The notes beneath the pieces are model-generated. The model saw only the letters and a program-made list of their open reading frames with translations. It searched no databases and had not been told where the DNA came from. From positions 24,907 to 88,906 of the forward strand of contig NZ_JAAALA010000018.1 in NCBI RefSeq assembly GCF_009905535.1: a stretch of 64,000 bases of DNA. Reading direction: 5' to 3'. Positions within the stretch are counted from its first letter, which is position 1. Each line of letters begins with the position of its first letter. Shown here piece by piece: positions 37,985 to 45,658 of the stretch. Position numbers and translations under genes: made by a program. Source of the stretch: Caulobacter sp. SLTY. GTDB taxonomy: Bacteria; Pseudomonadota; Alphaproteobacteria; Caulobacterales; Caulobacteraceae.

Positions 37985-38533
37985 CTATCGGCGATTGTTC
38001 CAGAACGGCGTCGGTTGGCCGGCCGCGAGCCATTGGTTCAGCCCGTCCGGCTGGATTGTGCTGCATCGCCCTTGGGTCACGTCGGTCCTGGCAGGCCAGT
38101 AGGCGACCCCTGCCCCCCACTGGAAATTCTGCCCCGTCTTGCCGTTCGCGGCCAGGATCACCCCGAAGCTGTAGGGCTCGACCACCATGTTGAAGTCGAC
38201 CTTGCCGGTCACCAGGTGAGCGGGCTGAAACACCAGGAGGGGGCGTACGCAATAGGGGATGGAGGTGGTGTTCCTGATTCCGATCAGGGTCATCCCGAAG
38301 TCGCTTGCCGACGCGACGCTCATCGAGAGCTGGAGCCCTTGAAATCCGCTGTTGTCGAGCCAGCGGCTCTCGTCATCGAAATTGACGTTGTTGGCGATCT
38401 GACTGTTGCTGAACCCGCGATCCCTGAGGGCCTTCTGAATTTGCTGTCGCGCCGTGTCCTGCGCCTGGGCCACGGAGGGCGCCATGAGCGGAAGGAGCGC
38501 CGCAAGGCAGAGGGCGGAAAAGCGCAGGTGCAT
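37985..38533 (-). CDS. Exported protein of unknown function
   Basis: The 182-residue protein has a signal peptide (MHLRFSALCLAALLPLMAPSVAQAQ). The mature part starts with a helical RQQIQKALRDRGFSNSQIANNVNF segment, followed by a beta-rich domain (SMSVASASDFGMTLIGIRNTT, PYSFGVILAANGKTG). Two Cys (PYCVRP and GRCSTI) may form a disulfide. I do not recognise the family. ATG 38533 has GGAGAG upstream, and a palindrome at 38547-38568 lies directly before that. Confidence 0.68.
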   Translation of the reverse strand: MHLRFSALCLAALLPLMAPSVAQAQDTARQQIQKALRDRGFSNSQIANNVNFDDESRWLDNSGFQGLQLSMSVASASDFGMTLIGIRNTTSIPYCVRPLLVFQPAHLVTGKVDFNMVVEPYSFGVILAANGKTGQNFQWGAGVAYWPARTDVTQGRCSTIQPDGLNQWLAAGQPTPFWNNRR

Positions 38534-38546
38534 CGCAGGACTCTCC

Positions 38547-38568
38547 AAATGTCTGTTATCCGACATTT
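38547..38568. promoter_or_regulatory. Palindromic operator candidate
   Basis: AAATGTC (38547-38553) and GACATTT (38562-38568) are separated by 8 bases. It abuts the ribosome binding site of the 37985-38533 gene and is more AT-rich than its surroundings. The form (TGTC-N8-GACA) is like operators of TetR-type dimers. The cognate regulator is unknown. Confidence 0.4.
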
Positions 38569-38662
38569 AGAACGAGAGGCGCCGGCGAGAACATCCCCAT
38601 TTGCGGTATGTCGGCGCCAAGGAAGTTCTTGTTTTGTTCGGCTCAGACGGCTAGCGTCAGGT

Positions 38663-39901
38663 GTGCCTCCGATCCCGCTTCAGACCAAGGGCCGCGGCGC
38701 CCGCTCCAACGATACGAGCCGCTTCCTGTCGCTGCAGCGAGAGGAGTTCGACGACGGTTGGACGGCCGACGACGAAAGGCCCAAACCGCTGCGGACCGTG
38801 ATCCAGGCCGACCAGGCCAAGACGATCATCGCCAGCAACGACAGCCCCGACATCGGGTTCAATCGCTCGATCAATCCCTATCGCGGCTGCGAGCATGGCT
38901 GCATCTACTGCTACGCGCGGCCGGCCCATGCCTATCTGGGCCTGTCGCCCGGCCTCGATTTCGAGAGCAAGCTGTTCTTCAAGCCCTTCGCCCATGAGCT
39001 TCTGGCCAGGGAGCTTTCGAAGAAGCGCTACCAGCCGCAGGTGATCCACATCGGCGGCGACACCGACCCCTATCAGCCGGCCGAGCGCAAGCTGCGGGTT
39101 ACGCGGCAGGTGATCGAGACCCTGTACCGGTTCAAACACCCCTTCACCCTGATCACCAAGTCGGCGCTGGTGCTGCGCGACCTCGACATCCTGGGCCCTG
39201 CGGCGGCCGAGGGGCTGTGCCGGGTGGCGGTGTCGATCACCACCCTCGACCGCAAGCTGGCCCGCAGCATGGAACCCAGGGCCGCGACGCCCGACCGACG
39301 GGTCGAGGCGGTGCGGGCATTGACAGCGGCTGGGGTGCCGACTGCGGTGATGTTCGCTCCGGTGATCCCGGCGCTGAACGATCATGAGCTTGAGGCGGTG
39401 CTGGAGCGGTCGGCCGAGGCTGGGGCGGTGACCGCCGGCTATGTGGTCATACGGCTGCCGCGCGAGATCAGCGGACTGTTTCAACAATGGCTGTCCAGCG
39501 ATCATCCCGGCCGGGCGGCGCGGGTGATGTCGCTGATCCGCCAGACGCGCGGCGGCGCCGACTACACCGCCGATTGGGGCACGCGCCAGAAGGGCGAGGG
39601 GCCGGTGGCCGAGCTGATCGCCACCCGGTTCGCGGCGGCCAAGCGGCGATTCGGGCTGGACCGCGAGATGCCGGCGATGGACCTGACGGCCTTCAAGGTC
39701 CCGCCGAAGGCCGGAGACCAGATGGACCTGTTCGGCGAGGCGCCGAAGGGGCCGGTGGCGGTGAAGGACGTCTCGGCGCTCCGGGGCGCGACGGCCAATC
39801 CGGTGCACGGCTTCCCGCTTAACCAGCCGGCCACGCCCTTGCCGGCGGGACCGGAGCCCTGCCTGCACAGCAAGCACGCGCTGTGGCGGACGGAGGGTTA
39901 G
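38663..39901 (+). CDS. PA0069-type radical SAM protein
   Basis: GTG 38663 gives 412 residues starting VPPIPLQTKGRGARSN. The cluster motif is RGCEHGCIYCYARPAHAYLG (CxxxCxxC). The family-typical IHIGGDTDPYQPAERKLRVTRQVIE, SVSITTLDRKLARSMEPRAATPDRRV and FAPVIPALND follow. Function of this family is not established; it resembles the DNA repair photolyase-like SplB branch. The much longer open frame upstream is antisense to the exported-protein gene. It overlaps the convergent rRNA methyltransferase by 4 bp. Confidence 0.85.
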   Translation: MPPIPLQTKGRGARSNDTSRFLSLQREEFDDGWTADDERPKPLRTVIQADQAKTIIASNDSPDIGFNRSINPYRGCEHGCIYCYARPAHAYLGLSPGLDFESKLFFKPFAHELLARELSKKRYQPQVIHIGGDTDPYQPAERKLRVTRQVIETLYRFKHPFTLITKSALVLRDLDILGPAAAEGLCRVAVSITTLDRKLARSMEPRAATPDRRVEAVRALTAAGVPTAVMFAPVIPALNDHELEAVLERSAEAGAVTAGYVVIRLPREISGLFQQWLSSDHPGRAARVMSLIRQTRGGADYTADWGTRQKGEGPVAELIATRFAAAKRRFGLDREMPAMDLTAFKVPPKAGDQMDLFGEAPKGPVAVKDVSALRGATANPVHGFPLNQPATPLPAGPEPCLHSKHALWRTEG

Positions 39902-41187
39902 CGCGAGAACACCCCGACCAGCTCCACATGCGGCGACCACAGGAACTGATCCACCGGCAACACCCGCTCCAGCCGGAACCCGGCGTCGACCAGCACCCGC
40001 GCGTCCCGGGCGAAGGTGGCGGGGTTGCAGGACACGCCGACCACGCGGGACACGGCTGAGCGGGCGATCTCTCCGGCCTGCTCCAGGGCGCCGGCGCGGG
40101 GCGGGTCGAAGATCACGGCGTCGATCTTGGCCAGCTCGCGAGCCAGGACGGGCCGGCGGGTCAGGTCGCGGGCCTCGGCGGTGATGGCCTTCAGGCCCGG
40201 GGCGGCGCCGGCGGCCGCCTTCAGGGCGGCGATGGCCGGGGCGGCGGAGTCGGCGGCCAGGACCGTCCCGACCTGGGCCAGGCGGAAGGTGAAGGTGCCC
40301 ACCCCGCAGAACAGGTCGGCGATGCGCGCGGCGCCGGACACCGCCTCGACCGCGAACTGGGCCATGGCCGCCTCGGCGGCCGGCACGGCCTGGAGGAAGG
40401 CGCCGGGCGGCAGGGCGACCTGGGCGGGACCGAGGGTGACCACCGCCTGGCGGGCCCCGTAGAGCGTCTCGCCGGCCATGGTGACGCGGGCGAAGTCGCC
40501 GGCCTGGGCCGCCTCGGCGGCGCGGACGCGGGCGTCGGCGGAGAGGCCTCCGCTCTTGCGCTCGACCCCGGTGACGTCGATGTCCAGCCCGGTGCGGGTC
40601 AGGGTGACATGCAGCGTCGGGGCCGACTTGGGATGCTCGAGGAAGGGCCTGGCCAGCGCCCGCAGAGCCGGCAGCGCGGCGACCAGCCGGGGGTCGGCGA
40701 TCACGCAGACGTCGATCGGGACCAACTTCCATGACCGGCGCGCCTTGAACCCGACCACCGCCCCGCCCTTGCCGGCTCGCGCGTGCAGGGCCAGACGACG
40801 GCGCGATCCGGGCGGCGAGGCGAAGGTCGGCAGAACCTCGGTCTCCAGCTGCTCCCGGCTCAGAGCCTCGATCACCCGCTCCCGCTTCCAGGCCAGATAG
40901 GGACCGTCCGCCCAATGCTGCAGGGCGCAGCCGCCGCAGTCGCCGAAATGCGGACAGGGCGGCGGAACACGGTCGGGGCTGGCGGAAAGCAGGGCCTCGA
41001 CCTCTCCCCGCCCCTGCTCGATCCGCACGGTGGCGCGCTCGCCGGGCAGGGTCAGGGGCGTGAAGACGCCATCGCCGATCCCGTCGCCCTGGGCGCCGAT
41101 ACGTGTGATCTCAATGTCACGGGTCTGGGTCAGGAGCCCTCTCCAGGCGGAACCGGCCGGGGCGCTAGCTGTTATGGCGCTGTGCAT
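39898..41187 (-). CDS. 23S rRNA (uracil-5)-methyltransferase (RumA/RlmD family)
   Basis: The 429-residue protein has a TRAM-like N-terminal OB fold (IEITRIGAQGDGIG). The iron-sulfur motif CPHFGDCGGCALQHW follows, with a fourth Cys near IDVCVIAD. The SAM domain has IADLFCGVGTFTFRLA, IFDPPRAG and the catalytic VGVSCNPATFARD. The exact nucleotide modified (U747 or U1939) cannot be told. The first 20 residues may not belong; the conserved start is near TQTRDIEI. Confidence 0.88.
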   Translation of the reverse strand: MHSAITASAPAGSAWRGLLTQTRDIEITRIGAQGDGIGDGVFTPLTLPGERATVRIEQGRGEVEALLSASPDRVPPPCPHFGDCGGCALQHWADGPYLAWKRERVIEALSREQLETEVLPTFASPPGSRRRLALHARAGKGGAVVGFKARRSWKLVPIDVCVIADPRLVAALPALRALARPFLEHPKSAPTLHVTLTRTGLDIDVTGVERKSGGLSADARVRAAEAAQAGDFARVTMAGETLYGARQAVVTLGPAQVALPPGAFLQAVPAAEAAMAQFAVEAVSGAARIADLFCGVGTFTFRLAQVGTVLAADSAAPAIAALKAAAGAAPGLKAITAEARDLTRRPVLARELAKIDAVIFDPPRAGALEQAGEIARSAVSRVVGVSCNPATFARDARVLVDAGFRLERVLPVDQFLWSPHVELVGVFSR

Positions 41188-41330
41188 CGCGGCGCAAGGG
41201 TCGCGGAGCCGACAAATCCAGATGAGCGGTCTCGCCTGCCCCTGCCCAGGCCGATCCGCGCATCGTCAAACGGCGACGAGCCCCGCCAATCCCCAGTCGG
41301 GGTCGCCGCCCGCAACGAGAGGTATTTGCC

Positions 41331-41753
41331 ATGCGCAAGATCACGACCCTGGCGCTCTGCGCCGCCCTGGCCGTCCCGGCCTTCGCTGCTCCCACCCTGG
41401 CGAGCGCCCAGCAGTACCGCGACTACGGCAACGGCGCCTCGCCCTGCCAGGTGCAGAAGAAGCAGGGTGAGCGCGAAGGCACCGTGGCCGGCGCCCTGAT
41501 CGGCGGCGTGCTCGGCGCCGCGGTGGCCGGCGACGGCAACCGTGGCGAAGGCGCCCTGGTGGGCGGCACCGTCGGCGCCTTCGCCGGCCGCGAAGTCGGC
41601 CGCAAGAACGTGCGCTGCGCCAACTATCCCCGCCGCGTCAGCTATCGCCGTGACAACTGCCGCTGGGTGCAGGAGTACCGCGGCGGTCGCTGGCAGGGCT
41701 TCGAGGTCTGCCGCAATCGCAACGGCATGTGGCGCCCCAGCGGCCGGTATTGA
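41331..41753 (+). CDS. Glycine-zipper (2TM) surface antigen-like protein
   Basis: The 140-residue protein has a signal peptide (MRKITTLALCAALAVPAFAAPTLASAQ). The glycine zipper GTVAGALIGGVLGAAVAGDG...GALVGGTVGAFAGREVG forms two short Gly-rich helices, and a basic C-terminal domain with four Cys (VRCANYPRRVSYRRDNCRW, VCRNRN) follows. Such proteins associate with the cell envelope. ATG 41331 has GAGAGG upstream. A strong terminator follows at 41779. Confidence 0.82.
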   Translation: MRKITTLALCAALAVPAFAAPTLASAQQYRDYGNGASPCQVQKKQGEREGTVAGALIGGVLGAAVAGDGNRGEGALVGGTVGAFAGREVGRKNVRCANYPRRVSYRRDNCRWVQEYRGGRWQGFEVCRNRNGMWRPSGRY

Positions 41754-41778
41754 TCGGTCCTAGGTTCTGAAAGGACAG

Positions 41779-41807
41779 CGGGCCCCGGAGTTTCCGGGGC
41801 CCGTTTT
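41779..41807 (+). terminator. Rho-independent terminator
   Basis: A perfect 11-bp stem CGGGCCCCGGA / TCCGGGGCCCG with a GTT loop is followed by TTTT, 25 bp after the glycine-zipper gene stop. tlyA ends directly beside it on the other strand. Confidence 0.88.
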
Positions 41808-42539
41808 CTATGTGGCCCTGGTCGCCCAGACGAGAAACTCGCGATTGCCGTCTCCGCCCGTGATCGGGCTGTCGGTGCGCTCGCGGACCGACCAGGCGGC
41901 GTCTTCCAGCCAGCGGCAGACCGTCTGAAGACAGGCGTCTCGCACGGCTGGATCGGAGACGATGCCCCCCTTGCCGACCGCGCCCCGCCCGGCCTCGAAC
42001 TGCGGCTTGACCAGCAGCACCAGATCAGCCCCCGGCCGCGCCAGGGACAGCGCCGCCGACAAGGCCTTGGTCACCGAGATGAAGCTGAGGTCGCAGACGA
42101 CCAGATCGGGCGGGATCGGGATAATGGAAGCGTCCAGGGTCCGGGCGTCCTGTCCGGACAGCTCGACGACGCGCGGATCGCCGGCGATCTTGGGATGCAG
42201 CTGGTCGCGCCCGACATCCACGGCATAGACCCGCTTCGCCCCCCTGCGCAGGCAGACCTCGGTGAATCCGCCGGTCGAGGCGCCGACGTCCAGCACCGTC
42301 ACGCCCTCGACCGTGACCGGCCAGAGGTCGAGCGCGTGATCCAGCTTCAGCGCCCCGCGGCCGACGAAGTCATGGGCCGCCACGGCGACGATCTCCGCCA
42401 TCGCCTCGACCGCCTCGGAAGCCTTGGTGATCATCCGCCCGTCCACGCTGACCCCGCCCGCCTCGATAGCGGCGCGGGCCTTGGCGCGGCTGTCGAACAG
42501 GCCGCGTTCGACGAGGAGCAGGTCGATGCGTTTGCGCAT
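41808..42539 (-). CDS. tlyA: TlyA family rRNA (cytidine-2'-O)-methyltransferase
   Basis: The 243-residue protein has an N-terminal S4 RNA-binding domain (MRKRIDLLLVERGLFDSRAKARAAIEAGGVSVDG) and an FtsJ-like methyltransferase domain. This has TVLDVGASTGGFTEVCLRRGAKRVYAVDVG, VVCDLSFISVTKAL and LVLLVKPQFEAGR. TlyA methylates 16S and/or 23S rRNA at cytidine 2'-O; some members were called hemolysins. It lies 18 bp after the membrane fusion protein gene and may share its transcript. Confidence 0.93.
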   Translation of the reverse strand: MRKRIDLLLVERGLFDSRAKARAAIEAGGVSVDGRMITKASEAVEAMAEIVAVAAHDFVGRGALKLDHALDLWPVTVEGVTVLDVGASTGGFTEVCLRRGAKRVYAVDVGRDQLHPKIAGDPRVVELSGQDARTLDASIIPIPPDLVVCDLSFISVTKALSAALSLARPGADLVLLVKPQFEAGRGAVGKGGIVSDPAVRDACLQTVCRWLEDAAWSVRERTDSPITGGDGNREFLVWATRAT

Positions 42540-42557
42540 GCCCCTCCCTTACCGGGA

Positions 42558-43547
42558 TTATTTCTTGGGTTCAGCCGCCTTCGGCTTGGGCTTGGGTTGT
42601 CCCGCGGGGAAGCCCGGCTTCATGAACTTCACCAGCACCCGCTGCCCGACCAGGAACGGGGCGTCGCCGGCGCTGACCACCACCTCGACCACCCGCTCGT
42701 CGCTACGCTGGCTGGGATCGTCAGAGGCCAGCTTGCGGGCGCCGAACACCCCGGCGCGGCGCAGCACCTTGCCGATATAGGTCTTGCTGGGATCGGACTC
42801 CGGCTGGATCTCGACCTGCTGGCCGATGGTGATGTTGGGGATGTCGGCCTCGACGATCTCGGCCCGCACGATCCGCTCGGTGTTCGGCTCCAGGTCGAAC
42901 ATGGTCGAAACGTTGAGGGTCGAGGCGCCCGAGCCCGGATTGGCGTAGCGGCGGGCGATACGGCCGGCCGTCGGGGCGCGGATGATGGTCAGGTCGACCG
43001 CGTACTCGGCCTCACGCTGCGCGGCGCGGGCGGCGGCGATATTGGTGCGCTGGGCGGTAATCTGGGCCTCCCAGTCGCGGATCTCGTCCATCTTGGTGTC
43101 GAGGCGCTGCTTGGCGACGAAGTTGCTGGCCTGCAGCTCTTCCAGACGGCGGTACTCCCGGCGGGCGGCGTTCAGCTTGACCTGCAGCACGCCGATCTGG
43201 GACTCGGCCTGGGCGACGTTGGCGCGGGCCCGGTCCAGCGCCAGGCGCGGATCATCGTCCTCCTGGCGCGCCAGGATCTGGCCGGCGACGACTTCCTGGC
43301 CTTCCTCGACATAGACCGCCTTGACGATGCCACCCCGGCGGGCCGCCACCTGGATGACCCCGCCCTCGACGTCGGCCTTGCCGTTGGCGATCGCGGCGTA
43401 GGGGCTGGGCGCCATGGTCTTGGCGGCCGCCTCGGTCTTCTTCTTCTGCTCGGCGGCATTGCCCTTCATCAGGACGTATCCGCCGCCGCCGACCACCACC
43501 AGAACGACGATGATCCAGAACCAGGTGCTGCGCATGAAGCGGGGCAT
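42558..43547 (-). CDS. Membrane fusion protein (HlyD/DevB-like)
   Basis: The 329-residue protein has an N-terminal TM (FWIIVVLVVVGGGGYVLM), a lipoyl-like half (GGIVKAVYVEEGQEVVAGQILA), a coiled-coil hairpin (residues 110-190) and the second lipoyl half (LTIIRAPTAGRIARR), then a beta barrel and a Lys/Pro-rich tail. It would bridge the ABC permease to an outer-membrane channel. It is third in the operon permease-ATPase-MFP. No TolC gene is seen nearby. Confidence 0.9.
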   Translation of the reverse strand: MPRFMRSTWFWIIVVLVVVGGGGYVLMKGNAAEQKKKTEAAAKTMAPSPYAAIANGKADVEGGVIQVAARRGGIVKAVYVEEGQEVVAGQILARQEDDDPRLALDRARANVAQAESQIGVLQVKLNAARREYRRLEELQASNFVAKQRLDTKMDEIRDWEAQITAQRTNIAAARAAQREAEYAVDLTIIRAPTAGRIARRYANPGSGASTLNVSTMFDLEPNTERIVRAEIVEADIPNITIGQQVEIQPESDPSKTYIGKVLRRAGVFGARKLASDDPSQRSDERVVEVVVSAGDAPFLVGQRVLVKFMKPGFPAGQPKPKPKAAEPKK

Positions 43548-43569
43548 TGTCAGCGAAGTCCTTGCGAAA

Positions 43570-44316
43570 TCAGTGCGATAGGGGCGGCGGATTGGCGTCG
43601 GGCGTACGGCGCACGTCGTCCAGGATCTTGCCGTCCTCGATGTGGATCACCCGGTCGGCATAGGCCTCCAGGCGGGGGTCGTGGGTCACGCAGATCACCG
43701 CCGCGCCATGCTCGGTGGCGGCCCGGCGCAGCAGGCGGATGACCACCTGGCCGTTCTCGCCGTCCAGGGCCGAGGTCGGCTCGTCGGCGAAGATCAGGTC
43801 GGGGTTCTTGGCCAGGGCGCGGGCGATGGCCACCCGCTGCTTCTCGCCGCCCGACAGCTCGGAGGGCCGCTGGTTGACCTTGGCGGTCAGCCCCACCTCG
43901 GCCAGCGCGGTCAGGGCCCGCTTCTCGGCCTCGGCCTTGGGAACGCCCTGGTACTTCAGCGCCGTCATGACCTGCTGCTTGGCGGTCAGGGCCGGGAACA
44001 GGTTGAAGCCCTGGAAGATGAAGCCGCAGTGGTCGAGGCGGAACTTGTCGATCCGGCCCTTGGACAGGTCCCACAGGTCCCGCGCCTCCAGGGCAGAGAC
44101 CGTCCCCTCCTCTGGCTCCAGCAGGCCCGAAAGAGCGGCGACCAGGGTCGACTTGCCCGAGCCCGAGGGACCCATGACCATCGTCACATCGCCGTGGTTG
44201 GCGTCGAAATCCACGCCCTTGAGCACCTCCACGAAGGTGCGGCCGGTCTTGAACCGCTTGACCAGGCCCTGGGCGCGAATCGCCGTCTTGCCGACGCGGG
44301 AGGAGGTCGCGCTCAT
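43570..44316 (-). CDS. ABC transporter ATPase (DevA/LolD/MacB-type)
   Basis: The 248-residue protein has Walker A MGPSGSGKSTLVAALSG and Q-loop FIFQGFNLFPALTA. The signature is LSGGEKQRVAIARALA, Walker B is LIFADEPTSALD, and the H-loop is VTHDPR. The sequence of these motifs matches the MacB/LolD/DevA group that powers mechanotransmission permeases. It overlaps the permease gene by 4 bp (ATGA). Confidence 0.95.
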   Translation of the reverse strand: MSATSSRVGKTAIRAQGLVKRFKTGRTFVEVLKGVDFDANHGDVTMVMGPSGSGKSTLVAALSGLLEPEEGTVSALEARDLWDLSKGRIDKFRLDHCGFIFQGFNLFPALTAKQQVMTALKYQGVPKAEAEKRALTALAEVGLTAKVNQRPSELSGGEKQRVAIARALAKNPDLIFADEPTSALDGENGQVVIRLLRRAATEHGAAVICVTHDPRLEAYADRVIHIEDGKILDDVRRTPDANPPPLSH

Positions 44317-45485
44317 CGCAGCAGGTCCGCCGGCTGGCTGTTCTTCAGCACGCCCAGGGACATCAGCCCCGACAGCATGGCGATGAGCAGCAGGAAGATG
44401 GCGATCATGGTGACCAGCGGCAGCGGGAAGGCCATCGGCAGTCCGCCGAGCGAAGCCAGGCCCGCGACGGCCCAGGTGAGCACGCCCGCGCCGATCACGC
44501 CCACCACCCCGACCCAGAAGCTCAGTTCCATGACGATGAGGCGCAGGCTCCCCAAAGACACGCCCAGCGCCCGCAGCGAGGCGAACTCCTTGATGTTGGC
44601 CATGATCGCCCCGCGCAGAGTCTGCCAGGTGATGGCGATCCCGATAATCCCGCCCATGATCACAGCGAAGATCAAGATGATGCTGATGAACTGTTCCTTG
44701 AACATCGAGGCCTCGTTGGCCTCGGCCAGCTCTGAGCGGGTCCAGGCCTTGAACTTGCCGTCGGCCAGCTTGTTCAACTGCGCAGCGACGATCTCGGCCC
44801 GGGCGGGATCGGCGATCTTGACCATCAGGGGCGCCACGCGCGGGCCGGTGTCCGCCTCACCCAGCATGCGCAGGGTGTCGCGCGACATGACGATGGTCGC
44901 CTGCATCATGTTGGGATAGCCGGTGGTCACGGCCGCGACGGTCACGGTCTTGCCGTTGTAGATGGCTTTGTCGCCGAGCTTCACCCCCAGCCGCCCCAGC
45001 GCCGTCTGATCGACCGCGATGGTGTAGGGCTGGCGCAGGGTCTCAACCAGTTCGTTGGAATAGTCCGTCGGCACGGTGACGTAGCCGGGGATGGCGTCAA
45101 TGACCCGCACCATCACGAATTCCATTTTCCGGTCCTGGGCCGCCTTCGGATCGGGGTTCAGTTGATCCTCGGTCGGCAGGATGTTCTGGAATCTTCCGCC
45201 GGACCCGTCGGTCGGAGCCACCTCGACCACCTCGGGATGGCCGATGACGAGCGGCATCAGCCGCCGGGGCAGGCCGGACGGACCGCCGTTGAACAGCGCC
45301 GTGGCCCCGGGGCCCAGCACCATGATGTCGGCCCGCGAGCGGTCGATCTGGGCGGTGAAGGCCTTGCCTATGCCCATGAACATGCCGACGAAGGCCAGCA
45401 CCAGCAGGCCCGAGAAGGCGAGCGCCACCACGGCGGCCATGTAGCGGCGCCATTCATACAGCAATGTGGCCAGCGCGAGAGACAT
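44313..45485 (-). CDS. ABC transporter permease (DevC/FtsX-like)
   Basis: The 390-residue protein has one N-terminal TM (MAAVVALAFSGLLVLAFVGMFMG), a large periplasmic MacB-type core (about residues 45-260) and three C-terminal TMs with the FtsX signature (ANIKEFASLRALGVSLGSLRLIVM). It acts in an exporter for lipids, peptides or siderophores; the substrate is not evident. ATG 45485 (MSLALATLLYEW) is preferred over the frame start at 45530, which lacks hydrophobic character. It is divergent from the S46 peptidase. Confidence 0.88.
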   Translation of the reverse strand: MSLALATLLYEWRRYMAAVVALAFSGLLVLAFVGMFMGIGKAFTAQIDRSRADIMVLGPGATALFNGGPSGLPRRLMPLVIGHPEVVEVAPTDGSGGRFQNILPTEDQLNPDPKAAQDRKMEFVMVRVIDAIPGYVTVPTDYSNELVETLRQPYTIAVDQTALGRLGVKLGDKAIYNGKTVTVAAVTTGYPNMMQATIVMSRDTLRMLGEADTGPRVAPLMVKIADPARAEIVAAQLNKLADGKFKAWTRSELAEANEASMFKEQFISIILIFAVIMGGIIGIAITWQTLRGAIMANIKEFASLRALGVSLGSLRLIVMELSFWVGVVGVIGAGVLTWAVAGLASLGGLPMAFPLPLVTMIAIFLLLIAMLSGLMSLGVLKNSQPADLLR

Positions 45486-45658
45486 CGACGCCCTGCAACC
45501 CCTCCGAAACGAGACCGGGTATGGACGCAAGCATCGCCCCCGGCCAAGTTAAATCGGGGTAAGCCGCACGCGGAAAACTAGCCAGAGGGCGCCCTCGCGC
45601 GCTATTGCCGCAGCCGAGGCGCAAAATCGTGCCGCGGTTTCATATGAACAAGGCTTCC

